NCBI GenBank assembly: GCA_021736985.1
Contig: JAIPEW010000007.1
Coordinates: 32,229-96,228, forward strand
Direction: 5' to 3'
From: Clostridiales bacterium
Lineage (GTDB): Bacteria; Bacillota; Desulfotomaculia; Desulfotomaculales; VENG01
DNA length: 64,000 nt
A program made the position numbers and the translations under genes. This document shows positions 1 to 8,912 of the stretch, in pieces. Position 1 is the stretch's first letter. Each line of letters opens with the position of its first letter. The notes beneath the pieces are model-generated. The model was not told the DNA's origin and did not search any database. It saw nothing but the letters and a program-made list of their open reading frames with translations.

Positions 1-59
1 GATATACCAGGGGAAATTAATTCTTTATTGTTAGATAGAGTTTCTATTGTTTCTCTCAA
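1..59 (-). CDS. porB: 2-oxoacid:ferredoxin oxidoreductase beta subunit, copy 2 (partial, runs off left edge)
   Basis: Only the first 19 codons are present. They follow a strong ribosome binding site (GGGAGGTGAAG, just downstream of the porA stop) and begin at a TTG. The readable N-terminus ends in ELISPGI, matching the DLVSPGISACQGC start of the complete porB at 2116-3021. Its place after porC-porD-porA repeats the gene order of copy 1, so this is very probably the thiamine-diphosphate-binding beta subunit of the second complex. The catalytic part lies outside the window. Confidence 0.8.
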   Translation of the reverse strand, partial: MRETIETLSNNKELISPGI

Positions 60-73
60 TTTCTTCACCTCCC

Positions 74-1249
74 TTAGTTTTTTAACCAGACAGTTTGTGG
101 ATTATTTTCATTTTGATAAGCCTCATGTATCTTTACTATTGCATCCTCAAAATGTTCAATTGTTATATCTTCTCCGCCGAGTCCGCCGATAAACGGTACA
201 GAAGGCATATAGCACTTGCTGTCATATAAAGCTGACTTTACTTCCTGGTATATAATTCCTGTGTCCCAGCCGAAAGAAACATTTCTATCAACTACACCAA
301 AAGCTTTTTTACCAGATATAATTTCCATAACTTTTTGTTTTGGGAAAGGTCTTAATGCCCTTATTTTTAGAAGCCCGACCTTCAACCCCTCGTTCCTTTT
401 GTGATCAACAGCTTCTCTGCAGGCTCCGGTCATAGACCCCATGGTTACTATCACATAATCTGCATCATCACACTTGTAATTCTCAACCAGGCCGCCGTAA
501 CTTCTACCGGTAATGCCTTCATATAAAGAATCTACTTCTTCTATTAATTTAAGTGCTTCTTGTTGAGCTTTTAAATGTTTTTCACGGTACTCCATCAATA
601 AATATCCACTTGTTAACGGATCAACAGCCATGGGTTTTTCAGAATCTAAGATAATATGCTCGGGATTGTATTCAGGCAAAAACCTGTCAATGTCCTGCTT
701 GTCTGGGATTTCTACTTTTTCTGTCATGTGCGTCAAATAAAAACCATCAAAACATACATTTATAGGCAGTAAAACTTTTTTATCTTCAGCTATTCTGTAT
801 GCCTGAATTATTGTATCAAGTATCTCCTGGTTATCTTCCACGTATATCTGCAACCAGCCGGCATCTCTAACTGACAGTGAGTCCTGGGGCCCCCCCCAAA
901 CAGTTTGAGGTGAAATCATTTCCCTGTTTGTAACTGCCATGACTACCGGCAATCTCAGTGTTGAGGCCCTGAAATATGGCTCGTACATTAACGAAAGCCC
1001 CTGTGATGCAGTAGCTGTAAAAGTTCTTCCTCCTGACAAAGATGCACCTGTAAGCACACTCATAGCAGAATGTTCGGATTCAACTTCACTCATATAACTA
1101 TCTATATCATTATTAATTACAAACTGCGTTAAATACTCAACAATTGAACTTTGAGGTGTAATAGGATATGCTGCAATCACATCAGGTTCTACCAGCGAGA
1201 CAGCAACTGCAGCTGCTTTATTACCATTTATAACGTCAGTTTTTGGCAT
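74..1249 (-). CDS. porA: 2-oxoacid:ferredoxin oxidoreductase alpha subunit, copy 2
   Basis: The 391-residue PorA-type alpha subunit has the family hallmark AAYPITPQSS near residue 28, then the EVESEHSAMSV and QGLSLMYEPYFR segments. With beta, gamma and delta it oxidatively decarboxylates a 2-oxoacid to an acyl-CoA and reduces ferredoxin in the cytoplasm. It overlaps the end of porD by 14 bases, so translation is coupled. It is clearly paralogous to the copy at 3008-4204 but diverged throughout, so this is an old duplication. The substrate (pyruvate, branched-chain, aryl or another oxoacid) cannot be read from sequence. Confidence 0.93.
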   Translation of the reverse strand: MPKTDVINGNKAAAVAVSLVEPDVIAAYPITPQSSIVEYLTQFVINNDIDSYMSEVESEHSAMSVLTGASLSGGRTFTATASQGLSLMYEPYFRASTLRLPVVMAVTNREMISPQTVWGGPQDSLSVRDAGWLQIYVEDNQEILDTIIQAYRIAEDKKVLLPINVCFDGFYLTHMTEKVEIPDKQDIDRFLPEYNPEHIILDSEKPMAVDPLTSGYLLMEYREKHLKAQQEALKLIEEVDSLYEGITGRSYGGLVENYKCDDADYVIVTMGSMTGACREAVDHKRNEGLKVGLLKIRALRPFPKQKVMEIISGKKAFGVVDRNVSFGWDTGIIYQEVKSALYDSKCYMPSVPFIGGLGGEDITIEHFEDAIVKIHEAYQNENNPQTVWLKN

Positions 1250-1520
1250 AGCTACTACTCCCTTTTTCTACCATTTTTATAGCACCAGACTTGCATTCTC
1301 TTGCACAAATACCGCAACCTTTACAGTAATCGTAATTTATCTCATAATAATCATCTTTCTTTTCTATACAAAAAACAGGGCAGTACAGAAAGCATAAACC
1401 GCATTTTTTACATTTTTCCTGGTCCAAAACAGGCTCATTAATTCTCCAATCACCTGTATTAATAGAATATATACCTTCACCTACTGACGTAATATATTCT
1501 TTTTCTTTACTTTCCATCAT
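1236..1520 (-). CDS. porD: 2-oxoacid:ferredoxin oxidoreductase delta subunit (2x[4Fe-4S] ferredoxin), copy 2
   Basis: This 94-residue ferredoxin-like subunit has two CxxCxxCxxxC clusters (CKKCGLCFLYC and CKGCGICAREC). They would carry electrons from the thiamine active site to ferredoxin. I chose the ATG at 1520: it sits at a good distance from GAGGTAGGTG, while an earlier in-frame GTG at 1526 falls inside that ribosome binding site. It overlaps the end of porC and the start of porA, so the three are translationally coupled. Confidence 0.92.
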   Translation of the reverse strand: MMESKEKEYITSVGEGIYSINTGDWRINEPVLDQEKCKKCGLCFLYCPVFCIEKKDDYYEINYDYCKGCGICARECKSGAIKMVEKGSSSYAKN

Positions 1521-2064
1521 TTTCACCTACCTCGTGCACTTCACATAATTCATAACCCTTTTCTGCTGCAGCCATATTTTTCTCGCCCCAGAGTTGCCCG
1601 GCGCGCTCACATACATATTTCAAATCTACCCAGTTAGTAGCCCTAACAAAAGCACCCAGCATAATAGTATTGGGAATCGGTCTACCAATAAACTCTAAAG
1701 ACAGTGATGTAGCATCTAATATACCAACTTTAGTTATTTCTTCAGGTATATCAAGTTCATTTAAACTTTTATTAGTGTTCATAACCATTATTGTATTATC
1801 ACGTATACCCTCGAAAATATTTACTGCTTTTTGAATAGTCTCGTCCATAACAATTAAGCAATTGGGATGGTATACCTGGTTTTTGGGCCTGATGGGTTTA
1901 TCGTCTAATCTAACAAATGAAGTTACCGGAGCACCTTGCCTTTCAAAACCAAAAAACGGGATTGAATTACCGTAATTAGCACCTTTCACAGAAGCATATA
2001 CCAGTACTTCACCTGCTTTAACGGTACCCATCCCTCCCCGTCCGTGCAATCTTATCTCTCTCAT
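1507..2064 (-). CDS. porC: 2-oxoacid:ferredoxin oxidoreductase gamma subunit, copy 2
   Basis: The 185-residue gamma subunit opens with IRLHGRGGMGTVKAGEVL, the glycine-rich signature of the PorC/KorC family. The later FFGFERQGAPVTSF and PNTIMLGAF segments are also typical. It starts the second por gene set, 51 bases after the copy-1 porB stop, in the order gamma-delta-alpha-beta. The length is normal for the family. It is paralogous to 4484-5035. Confidence 0.92.
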   Translation of the reverse strand: MREIRLHGRGGMGTVKAGEVLVYASVKGANYGNSIPFFGFERQGAPVTSFVRLDDKPIRPKNQVYHPNCLIVMDETIQKAVNIFEGIRDNTIMVMNTNKSLNELDIPEEITKVGILDATSLSLEFIGRPIPNTIMLGAFVRATNWVDLKYVCERAGQLWGEKNMAAAEKGYELCEVHEVGENDGK

Positions 2065-2115
2065 TTTTTCAGCTCCTTAAGTCTGCACTTCTAAAATAAT
2101 TATTTATTAAGTTAA

Positions 2116-3021
2116 TTAATTTATATTTTCTCCTGCTAAATTTACGAGATTATTGTATTTTTCATCAACATGAGCCTGTATTTCTTCTATATCTTTTTCA
2201 TCGAGATGCTTGAATTTCTTGGATAATTTTAAGAAATTAGAAACTGGCTCAGGGTTAGCTACTTTCTTTAACTTAAAACTATTATTTTCATATTCATACA
2301 GCGGGAAAAAATTTGTTTTTACTGCTTTTCTAGCTACTTCAATAGATAAATCAGAATTAAATCTCCATCCAGTTGGACAGGGACTGCAAACATGTAAATA
2401 ACTTAATCCTTCTTTTACACTCATTGCTTTTTTAAGCTTACTAACAAAATCTTTCATGTAAGCCGGATTTAATGTAGCAACATATGCAGCATTATGCATG
2501 GCCATAATCATTGGCATATCTTTTTTATGCTGAGCTTTTCCTTTAATTAAAGATCCTACGGGAGTTGTACTGGTATGTGAACCTTTTGTTGTAGTCCCAC
2601 TCCTCTGGAATCCGGTATTCATATACCCCTCGTTGTCGTAGCAGATATATATAATGTTATGGCCTCGTTCAGCAGCACCTGATAACGATTGAAAACCACA
2701 ATCTGCAGTTGCGCCGTCTCCTGCAATAGCAACAACTTGTACATCCTCATCTAAATAATCATATAATTCTTTAACTCCTGCTAAAAATGATGCTGTGTTA
2801 TCCAATAAAGTAATATGAACAGGAATTTTCAAGCCGTTATCATAATTCCAACCGACAACACCTGCACCTGCAAGACATCCCGGGGGTATAGCAACAACCG
2901 TGTTTTTCCCAAGCACTCTTAAAGCAGTCCTAAGGCACAATTCTGCCCCGCAACCTTGACATGCAGAGATTCCAGGAGATACCAGGTCTTCTTGCTCCAT
3001 CAATATATCACGATACTTCAT
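2116..3021 (-). CDS. porB: 2-oxoacid:ferredoxin oxidoreductase beta subunit, copy 1
   Basis: The 301-residue beta subunit binds thiamine diphosphate. It has CQGCGAELCLR with the cluster-ligand cysteines near the N-terminus and AIAGDGATADCGFQSL as the GDG...N-type TPP/Mg site. The C-terminal half has CSPCPTGWRF, as in PorB. I chose the ATG at 3021, preceded by AAGGGGGAGAG. A longer in-frame reading from 3075 would run deep into porA without a ribosome site. The 14-base overlap with porA indicates coupling. Confidence 0.93.
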   Translation of the reverse strand: MKYRDILMEQEDLVSPGISACQGCGAELCLRTALRVLGKNTVVAIPPGCLAGAGVVGWNYDNGLKIPVHITLLDNTASFLAGVKELYDYLDEDVQVVAIAGDGATADCGFQSLSGAAERGHNIIYICYDNEGYMNTGFQRSGTTTKGSHTSTTPVGSLIKGKAQHKKDMPMIMAMHNAAYVATLNPAYMKDFVSKLKKAMSVKEGLSYLHVCSPCPTGWRFNSDLSIEVARKAVKTNFFPLYEYENNSFKLKKVANPEPVSNFLKLSKKFKHLDEKDIEEIQAHVDEKYNNLVNLAGENIN

Positions 3022-4204
3022 GTAACTCTCCCCCTTTTTTAAACCAGATACATTTATGATATTTCTTGTAGTCACTGGTCTTTTGTAAAAGATCTATACA
3101 ATTTGTAAAATGATTAAGTGTAATATCTGCTCCACCCAGTCCTCCTATAACAGGAACCAATGATATGTCATCACACCTGTTCAATGCCGCTTTAACTTCA
3201 ACAAATAATGTACCTGTGTTCCATCCAAAACAAACATTTCTATCTACCACTGCCACGGCTTTTTTACCTTTTAATACTTCATTTACTTTAGTTTCAGGGA
3301 ATGGTCTCATAGCTCTTATCTTTAATAACCCTGCTTTTATGCCCTGTTCTCTCTTTATATTAACTGCTTCTTTAGCTGTACCGGTCATAGACCCCATAGT
3401 AACTAAAACTATATCTGCATCATCACAAAGATATTCCTGTACTGCACCACCATAATATCTTCCAAAGCTATTTCCAAAATCATTATCAACATCATCTATA
3501 ACTTCCAGGGCTTTATGTGCTGCTTTCAAATGATCTTCTCTATATTCCATCAATATATCCCCGGGAGTTAAAGGATCAACTGCCATTGGTTCAGAAGGGT
3601 TAAACTTCACATGCTGCGGGTTATATCCAGGCAAAAATTGATCTACTTTTTCCTGGGGCGGCACTTCTACTCTTTCCATGAGATGAGATAAGAAAAAGCC
3701 ATCATAAATAATATTTATAGGTAATAATACTTTTTGATTTTCAGCAACTTTATAGCCCTGAATAATCATATCTAAAATCTCTTGATTATCTTCTACGTAC
3801 ATTTGCAGCCAGCCGGCATCTCGAACCGAAATTGAGTCTTGCTGGCTTCCCCATACTGTTTCCGGAGATGTCATTTCCCGCCCGGCTATAGCCATAACCA
3901 TTGGCAATCTTAAGGTTGACATGCGGAAATAAGGTTCGTACATCAAGGCCAATCCTTGAGCTGAAGTAGCAGTAAATGTTCTTGCTCCGCTCACAGCTGC
4001 TCCTTGAACTACACTCATAGCAGAATGTTCAGACTCTACCTCGACCATTTTAGAATTTAATTCACCGTTAGCAATCATACCGGCTAAATTTTCTACCACA
4101 GAAGATTGTGGTGTGATAGGATAAGCTGCAATAACTTGAGGTTTTGCCAGGGCAGCACCGATTGCTGCTGCAGTATTTCCAGTTGTTGCCATAACTTTAC
4201 TCAT
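3008..4204 (-). CDS. porA: 2-oxoacid:ferredoxin oxidoreductase alpha subunit, copy 1
   Basis: The 398-residue PorA-type alpha subunit has AAYPITPQSSVVENL at residues 26-40, EVESEHSAMSVVQGA, and a conserved C-terminal FIGG/VIGGLGG region. It belongs to the first complete four-gene set, right after porD with no gap. It is about seven residues longer than copy 2 and ends in a lysine/glutamate-rich tail that overlaps porB. Ferredoxin reduction coupled to oxoacid oxidation is secure at family level; the oxoacid is not. Confidence 0.93.
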   Translation of the reverse strand: MSKVMATTGNTAAAIGAALAKPQVIAAYPITPQSSVVENLAGMIANGELNSKMVEVESEHSAMSVVQGAAVSGARTFTATSAQGLALMYEPYFRMSTLRLPMVMAIAGREMTSPETVWGSQQDSISVRDAGWLQMYVEDNQEILDMIIQGYKVAENQKVLLPINIIYDGFFLSHLMERVEVPPQEKVDQFLPGYNPQHVKFNPSEPMAVDPLTPGDILMEYREDHLKAAHKALEVIDDVDNDFGNSFGRYYGGAVQEYLCDDADIVLVTMGSMTGTAKEAVNIKREQGIKAGLLKIRAMRPFPETKVNEVLKGKKAVAVVDRNVCFGWNTGTLFVEVKAALNRCDDISLVPVIGGLGGADITLNHFTNCIDLLQKTSDYKKYHKCIWFKKGGELHEVS

Positions 4205-4471
4205 TTACTTGCTGCCTCCTTCCAGAACCATATCTATAGCATTTTTAGGGCATTCCTGGGCACAAATACCGCATCCCTTGCAATATTTTAAATCAATATA
4301 GAACTCTTCATCTTTTTTATATACTGAATTTACTGGACAATAATCATAACAAAATCCACAGTTAATACATTTTTCCTTATCTATAACCGGGTAAAAATTA
4401 CGCCAGCTTGCAGTATCAATTACATACATACCTTCTTTGCCAATTGGACAAATATGCTGTTTTTCTGCCAA
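4205..4471 (-). CDS. porD: 2-oxoacid:ferredoxin oxidoreductase delta subunit (2x[4Fe-4S] ferredoxin), copy 1
   Basis: This 88-residue ferredoxin subunit has CINCGFCYDYC and CKGCGICAQEC, two complete [4Fe-4S] binding motifs. The stop codon directly abuts the porA start region. It is shorter at the N-terminus than copy 2. It serves as the internal electron wire of the first oxoacid oxidoreductase complex. Confidence 0.92.
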   Translation of the reverse strand: MAEKQHICPIGKEGMYVIDTASWRNFYPVIDKEKCINCGFCYDYCPVNSVYKKDEEFYIDLKYCKGCGICAQECPKNAIDMVLEGGSK

Positions 4472-4483
4472 TCCATTTCCCTC

Positions 4484-5035
4484 CTAGCATTCGTAAATTT
4501 TAACTTCTTCGTATGCTTTTTGAGCAGCCCGGGCGTTTTCTTCTCCAAACTGCTTCAAAATATTGTTTTCCACAGTTGATTTATCGACCCAGGATGTGAC
4601 ACTAACAAATGCACCCAACATTGTAGTATTTGGTATTCCTTTACCTATAACATTTAACGCTGTTTCAGTAGCATCTATTATGCCTATTTTCATGCCGATA
4701 TTTTGAGCACTTTCAGGTAAGTTTAACTCTTCTACTGATTTTCTGCTGTTTATTACTACATAGCTGTTGTTTCTCAAGCCCTCAAAAACATCAATCTGAT
4801 CCAGCAAACTATCATCCATGATAACCAGGCAATCAGGCTCGTACACCTGTGACTTAATATCAATTGACTGGCTGTCAATTCTTGCAAAACCATAAACAGG
4901 TGAACCTTTTCTTTCTACACCAAAAAAGGGAATAAAATGAGCGTATTCACCAGTTTCAATAACGCTTTTTACTAGTATCTGGGCAGATTTAACTACGCCT
5001 TGCCCTCCCCTGCCGTGAAATCTTATTTCTTTCAC
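4484..5035 (-). CDS. porC: 2-oxoacid:ferredoxin oxidoreductase gamma subunit, copy 1
   Basis: The 183-residue gamma subunit opens with EIRFHGRGGQGVVKSAQIL and carries HFIPFFGVERKGSPV and PNTTMLGAFV, all family signatures. It begins 33 bases after the dctM stop, on the same strand and with no obvious terminator between. The oxidoreductase genes are therefore probably transcribed with the TRAP transporter genes. Confidence 0.92.
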   Translation of the reverse strand: MKEIRFHGRGGQGVVKSAQILVKSVIETGEYAHFIPFFGVERKGSPVYGFARIDSQSIDIKSQVYEPDCLVIMDDSLLDQIDVFEGLRNNSYVVINSRKSVEELNLPESAQNIGMKIGIIDATETALNVIGKGIPNTTMLGAFVSVTSWVDKSTVENNILKQFGEENARAAQKAYEEVKIYEC

Positions 5036-5068
5036 TGTTTTCAGCTCCTTTGTATGTTCAAATATTAT

Positions 5069-6358
5069 TTATACAACATTTGGCATTAATAATTCGGGCA
5101 GCCAAAGAGTTAAAGAAGGGATATAGGTGGTTAGTAATAATATTACTAACAATGCTATTAAGAATGGAATTGCGTTTACACTTACATCTTCGACTTTTGT
5201 ATCACTGATCATAGCACCCGTATAAAGGCACACTCCCAGTGGAGGTGTCAAATTACCAATACCCAGGTTCAAAATCATCATTATGCCAAAATGAATGGGA
5301 CTCAGCCCCAATTGCTGCGCAACAGGTATTAATACAGGTGTGCATATAATCAATAAAGCAGCGGTTTCCATGAAAAAGCCTGCAAATAAAAGAGCTATAT
5401 TTATTATTAAAAGAATTACAAATGTATTAGAAGATATACCCAATAGAATATTCAATATTGTTTGAGGTACCTGTTCTGCTGCTACAATCCAGCCAAAAAT
5501 CGCTGCATTAGCTATAATAAACATAATTAACACCGAGGTCATGGTACCTTCTAAAATAGTCTTTATTAACTCCTTAAAACTCATTTCCCTGTATATAAAC
5601 ACGGAAACTAGTGCACCATAAACCACCGCGATAACAGCAGCTTCAGTTGGAGTAAATATTCCAGCCAATATACCGCCTATCATAATTACAGGAGTTCCCA
5701 GTGCCCAAAACGCATCTTTAAAAGTCACTAAAAATTCTTTCCATGTATAAGAGACTTTTTTACCGGAATAACCTCTTTTCTTAGCAACTAAATAGCATAC
5801 TACTAGGAGGCTCAATGCCATTAAAATACCTATGGGGATCCCGGCTACAAAAAGAGCGCCTATTGATGTGCTGGAAATAGCTCCATATATAACCATGGAC
5901 AAACTGGGCGGTATTATAACTCCCATTATACCTCCTGCAGCCGCAACACTGGCTGCATAAGACTTGTCATATCCCCTTTGATTCATTTCCGGTACCATAA
6001 TTCCACCAACTGCTGCCGTAGTAGCAACGTTTGATCCTGATATAGCTGAAAAAAACATTGCGGAAAGTATGGTAACCATGCTTAAGCCGCCGGTTAATCT
6101 TGCAATTAATATTTCACATAAACTTACTAATCTTTTAGCTAAACCGCCTTTGCTCATAACAGAACCGGCAATTATAAACGCAGGGATTGCTGCTAAAATA
6201 ATTGAATCTGTTTGAGTAAACATTCTCTGAGCAACAGCAATTATTGGTATTCCTTCATAAATAACGCAAATTACTGATGCAAGCCCAACTGATACTGCGA
6301 TAGGTACTCCTAAAAGCATAAATACTATTAAGGTGCCAAATAACAACAAAACTGTCAT
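5069..6358 (-). CDS. dctM: TRAP transporter large permease subunit
   Basis: The 429-residue, highly hydrophobic protein has about 12 predicted membrane segments and the DctM-type segment GGIMGVIIPPSLSMVIYG. It forms the substrate channel of a tripartite ATP-independent periplasmic transporter driven by an ion gradient. It starts two bases after dctQ, so the two are coupled. Neighbouring por genes suggest the cargo is an organic acid, possibly one converted to a 2-oxoacid; that link is inference. Confidence 0.93.
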   Translation of the reverse strand: MTVLLLFGTLIVFMLLGVPIAVSVGLASVICVIYEGIPIIAVAQRMFTQTDSIILAAIPAFIIAGSVMSKGGLAKRLVSLCEILIARLTGGLSMVTILSAMFFSAISGSNVATTAAVGGIMVPEMNQRGYDKSYAASVAAAGGIMGVIIPPSLSMVIYGAISSTSIGALFVAGIPIGILMALSLLVVCYLVAKKRGYSGKKVSYTWKEFLVTFKDAFWALGTPVIMIGGILAGIFTPTEAAVIAVVYGALVSVFIYREMSFKELIKTILEGTMTSVLIMFIIANAAIFGWIVAAEQVPQTILNILLGISSNTFVILLIINIALLFAGFFMETAALLIICTPVLIPVAQQLGLSPIHFGIMMILNLGIGNLTPPLGVCLYTGAMISDTKVEDVSVNAIPFLIALLVILLLTTYIPSLTLWLPELLMPNVV

Positions 6359-6360
6359 TT

Positions 6361-6867
6361 TTAATTCCCCTCTAAATTATTATTTTTAGAGATGATTTCT
6401 TTTATGATGTAAGCTATATCGTTAATCAGATTTAAGAATATAACCAGCGCAGAAACCGGCACTGCTGCATAAAACCAGGCCATAGACATGGGAATAGCAG
6501 AAGATATCTGTGGGATTACAAGCTTCACTGTTTTTATGCCGGATACAAACACAACTATAATTAAAGTCATGAAACATAATCTGCTTAATAAAATAAATAT
6601 ATTTTTTGTTCTAGCAGGGAACCTGTCGCGAACAAATGTTAATGCAATATGACTCCTGGATTTTACAGCAACAGCCGCCCCTAGAAAAGAGGTCCAAACC
6701 AGCATGTACCTGGCTAAACCATCGGCCCAGGATAAAGCAAAATCAAATACATATCTAAGAATGACCTGTACTGTCATTGATACTATTAAGACTATAATAA
6801 AAGTAGTTACCAGGACTTTGCATACTTGATTGATCTTGTCAGTAACCTTGTTTAACGTACTTAACAT
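6361..6867 (-). CDS. dctQ: TRAP transporter small permease subunit
   Basis: The 168-residue membrane protein has four hydrophobic segments. The central WADGLARYMLVWTSFLGAA region is characteristic of DctQ. It pairs with DctM to form the membrane part of the TRAP importer. It sits between panE and dctM, 17 bases after panE, in the same operon. Confidence 0.92.
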   Translation of the reverse strand: MLSTLNKVTDKINQVCKVLVTTFIIVLIVSMTVQVILRYVFDFALSWADGLARYMLVWTSFLGAAVAVKSRSHIALTFVRDRFPARTKNIFILLSRLCFMTLIIVVFVSGIKTVKLVIPQISSAIPMSMAWFYAAVPVSALVIFLNLINDIAYIIKEIISKNNNLEGN

Positions 6868-6884
6868 AGTTAAGTCCTCCTACT

Positions 6885-7820
6885 TTAAAACAATTGATAA
6901 GAATAAGTATTTTCCATTACCTTAATAAGGTTCAGTAATACTGTATTTACAGGTACTGGAATATTGTGCTTTTTTGCTTCCCTTACAATTGCCCCGTTAA
7001 TCATTTCAATTTCGGTTTTCCTCTTATTCTTAAAATCAAATACCATTGAGGGATAATGACCATAATTTTCATAAGCTACTTTTTTTAGATGCTCAAATGA
7101 TGTTTCATAATCCATTTCTATACCCTTAGCATTGGCGACATCGACAATCTCTTTTGTAACAGAACTCAGTAAAAATTCCGAACCTTCCTGGTCTGCAAAA
7201 TGACCGCAATTAAGCCTGGTAATAGCAGTAATAGTATTCAACGAGCAATTGACAATTAGTTTATTCCATATATCTCTTTCTACTTCATAAGAAATATTAA
7301 GGTTAATACCTGCTTTTTGGAAAGTGTCCACGATATTTAAGATTTCATCATTCACTTCAGCTTTAAGGGGTTTAACCGGCGTATTACCTTTAGTTGTGCA
7401 AGTAAATTCAATATGGCCGGGCCCTTTTAAATCACATGACAAGGTAGTCATACCAAAAAGTATTTTTTCTTCATCTACAAATCTTGAAATAACATCTGTA
7501 TTTCCTATACCGTTTTGTACCGTCAAAATATAAGTATTATCGTTAATCATCGGTGCAGCATTCTTTAATGCAATCTCAGTATGCAGTCCTTTAACAAAAA
7601 CAATTATTAAATCTACATAACCGGCCTTTTCCGGGGTATCTGTAGCATTAACTTTAATAACCTCTTCTTTGTCCCCTGTATCTACCATTAAACCATTTTC
7701 ATTTATTTTTTCTATATGTTCTTTCCAAACATCAATAAGCCAAACCTCTTCACCTGATTTAGACAACAGCCCGCCAAAAAGACTTCCCATTGATCCTGCG
7801 CCTATAACTCCAATTTTCAT
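6885..7820 (-). CDS. panE: ketopantoate reductase family (2-dehydropantoate 2-reductase-like) protein
   Basis: The 311-residue protein has an N-terminal Rossmann fold (KIGVIGAGSMGSLFGGLLS, GxGxxG) and the C-terminal helical domain of ApbA/PanE, including the CSLNTITAI segment. The classical reaction is NADPH-dependent reduction of 2-dehydropantoate to pantoate. It is inserted between dctP and dctQ of a TRAP operon and next to oxoacid oxidoreductases, not beside panB or panC. A reductase acting on the transported 2-oxo/2-hydroxy acid is therefore as plausible as pantothenate synthesis. Confidence 0.85.
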   Translation of the reverse strand: MKIGVIGAGSMGSLFGGLLSKSGEEVWLIDVWKEHIEKINENGLMVDTGDKEEVIKVNATDTPEKAGYVDLIIVFVKGLHTEIALKNAAPMINDNTYILTVQNGIGNTDVISRFVDEEKILFGMTTLSCDLKGPGHIEFTCTTKGNTPVKPLKAEVNDEILNIVDTFQKAGINLNISYEVERDIWNKLIVNCSLNTITAITRLNCGHFADQEGSEFLLSSVTKEIVDVANAKGIEMDYETSFEHLKKVAYENYGHYPSMVFDFKNKRKTEIEMINGAIVREAKKHNIPVPVNTVLLNLIKVMENTYSYQLF

Positions 7821-7851
7821 ATCTACCCTTCCCTCTTTTATATATTGATGT

Positions 7852-7891
7852 TGTAATTGTGAGGTTTATAATTATAAACCTCACAATTACA
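7852..7891. terminator. perfect 40-bp palindrome between dctP and panE
   Basis: A fully self-complementary 40-base stretch is centred between 7871 and 7872. It would form a strong hairpin in the operon mRNA directly after dctP. There is no long U-tract on the minus strand. It is therefore more likely a processing, stabilising or partial-termination element that favours dctP over the membrane genes, as is usual for binding proteins. Confidence 0.6.
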
Positions 7892-7901
7892 GAAATATAT
7901 A

Positions 7902-8912
7902 TTATTGAAGATCTAAAATACCATTAACCCATTTTTCTCCGTGTTCTTCAGAAAATTCCTTATACAGCGGAGAAACTTTTTCCTGAAATGGCTCTTTATT
8001 TACTTCTGTTACTTTCATTCCGTATTCATTTTCTAATTTTTCTCTAAGAACTTTCTCATCTTTTTGTACATTTTTCATTTCGTCATAAGTAGCTTCTTCA
8101 CCAACCTCTTGTATAATTTGCTTATATTCATCTGGCAATTTATTAAGAGTTATTTTGCTTCCCAATAAGTTAGTGAAACTGAATGTATGTCCTGTTAAAG
8201 ACAAGTATTCCTGTACTTCATATACTTTTTGAGAATTTATAACTGTCAGAGGATTTTCTTGTCCATCAATAGTACCTTGCTGCAAAGAAGTATAAACTTC
8301 ACCCCAGGACATTGGTACTGCAGATGCTCCAAGGGTATTAAAAGTCTTAATGTATACCGGACTCTGCATAACCCTGATTTTCAGTCCTTCTATATCTGCC
8401 GGAGTTTTTACAGGCTTAACAGAATTAGTTAAATTTCTGAAGCCTTGAGATAAAAAGCCTAAATGTTCTAAATTCCTTGAATCCAATTTAGAAGCTAAAT
8501 CTTCAGCAATTTCTGAATTTCTAAATTCAAAACCTTGATCCCAGCTGCTAAATATGAAAGGAAGGTCCAGTACGCCTATTTCAGGAACAAATTGAGCCAG
8601 CGGGCCATTTGTTACAAAAGCCAGATCAACTGTGCCTGCTTGAAGTCCTTCAATTAAATCCCTATCATTTCCCAACTGCCCGCCGTAGTATATTTCCACT
8701 TTCACCTTGCCATCTGTACGTTCTTCAACTTTTTTCTTGAAATCTTCTGAAGCTGCTTGCCATGGATGAGTTTGTGAAGCCTGGTGAGCTATCTTTAAAG
8801 TATACACTTTATCCTTGGATGCATCACCAGATTTATCACCATTACCTCCACACCCAACTGCACAAACGCTAACCGCCAACAGAACCACAAGAGCGATAAA
8901 TAATTTTTTCAT
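7902..8912 (-). CDS. dctP: TRAP transporter solute-binding protein (DctP family lipoprotein)
   Basis: The 336-residue protein has a lipoprotein signal (hydrophobic stretch, then AVGC lipobox with Cys near residue 21). The DctP fold shows in KIAHQASQTHPW, GQLGNDRDLIEGLQAG and the FRNLTNSVKPVKTPADI to GLKIRV region with the ligand-contacting arginine. It captures the substrate outside the membrane and hands it to DctQM. First gene of the operon, with a long A/T-rich upstream region. Confidence 0.93.
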   Translation of the reverse strand: MKKLFIALVVLLAVSVCAVGCGGNGDKSGDASKDKVYTLKIAHQASQTHPWQAASEDFKKKVEERTDGKVKVEIYYGGQLGNDRDLIEGLQAGTVDLAFVTNGPLAQFVPEIGVLDLPFIFSSWDQGFEFRNSEIAEDLASKLDSRNLEHLGFLSQGFRNLTNSVKPVKTPADIEGLKIRVMQSPVYIKTFNTLGASAVPMSWGEVYTSLQQGTIDGQENPLTVINSQKVYEVQEYLSLTGHTFSFTNLLGSKITLNKLPDEYKQIIQEVGEEATYDEMKNVQKDEKVLREKLENEYGMKVTEVNKEPFQEKVSPLYKEFSEEHGEKWVNGILDLQ

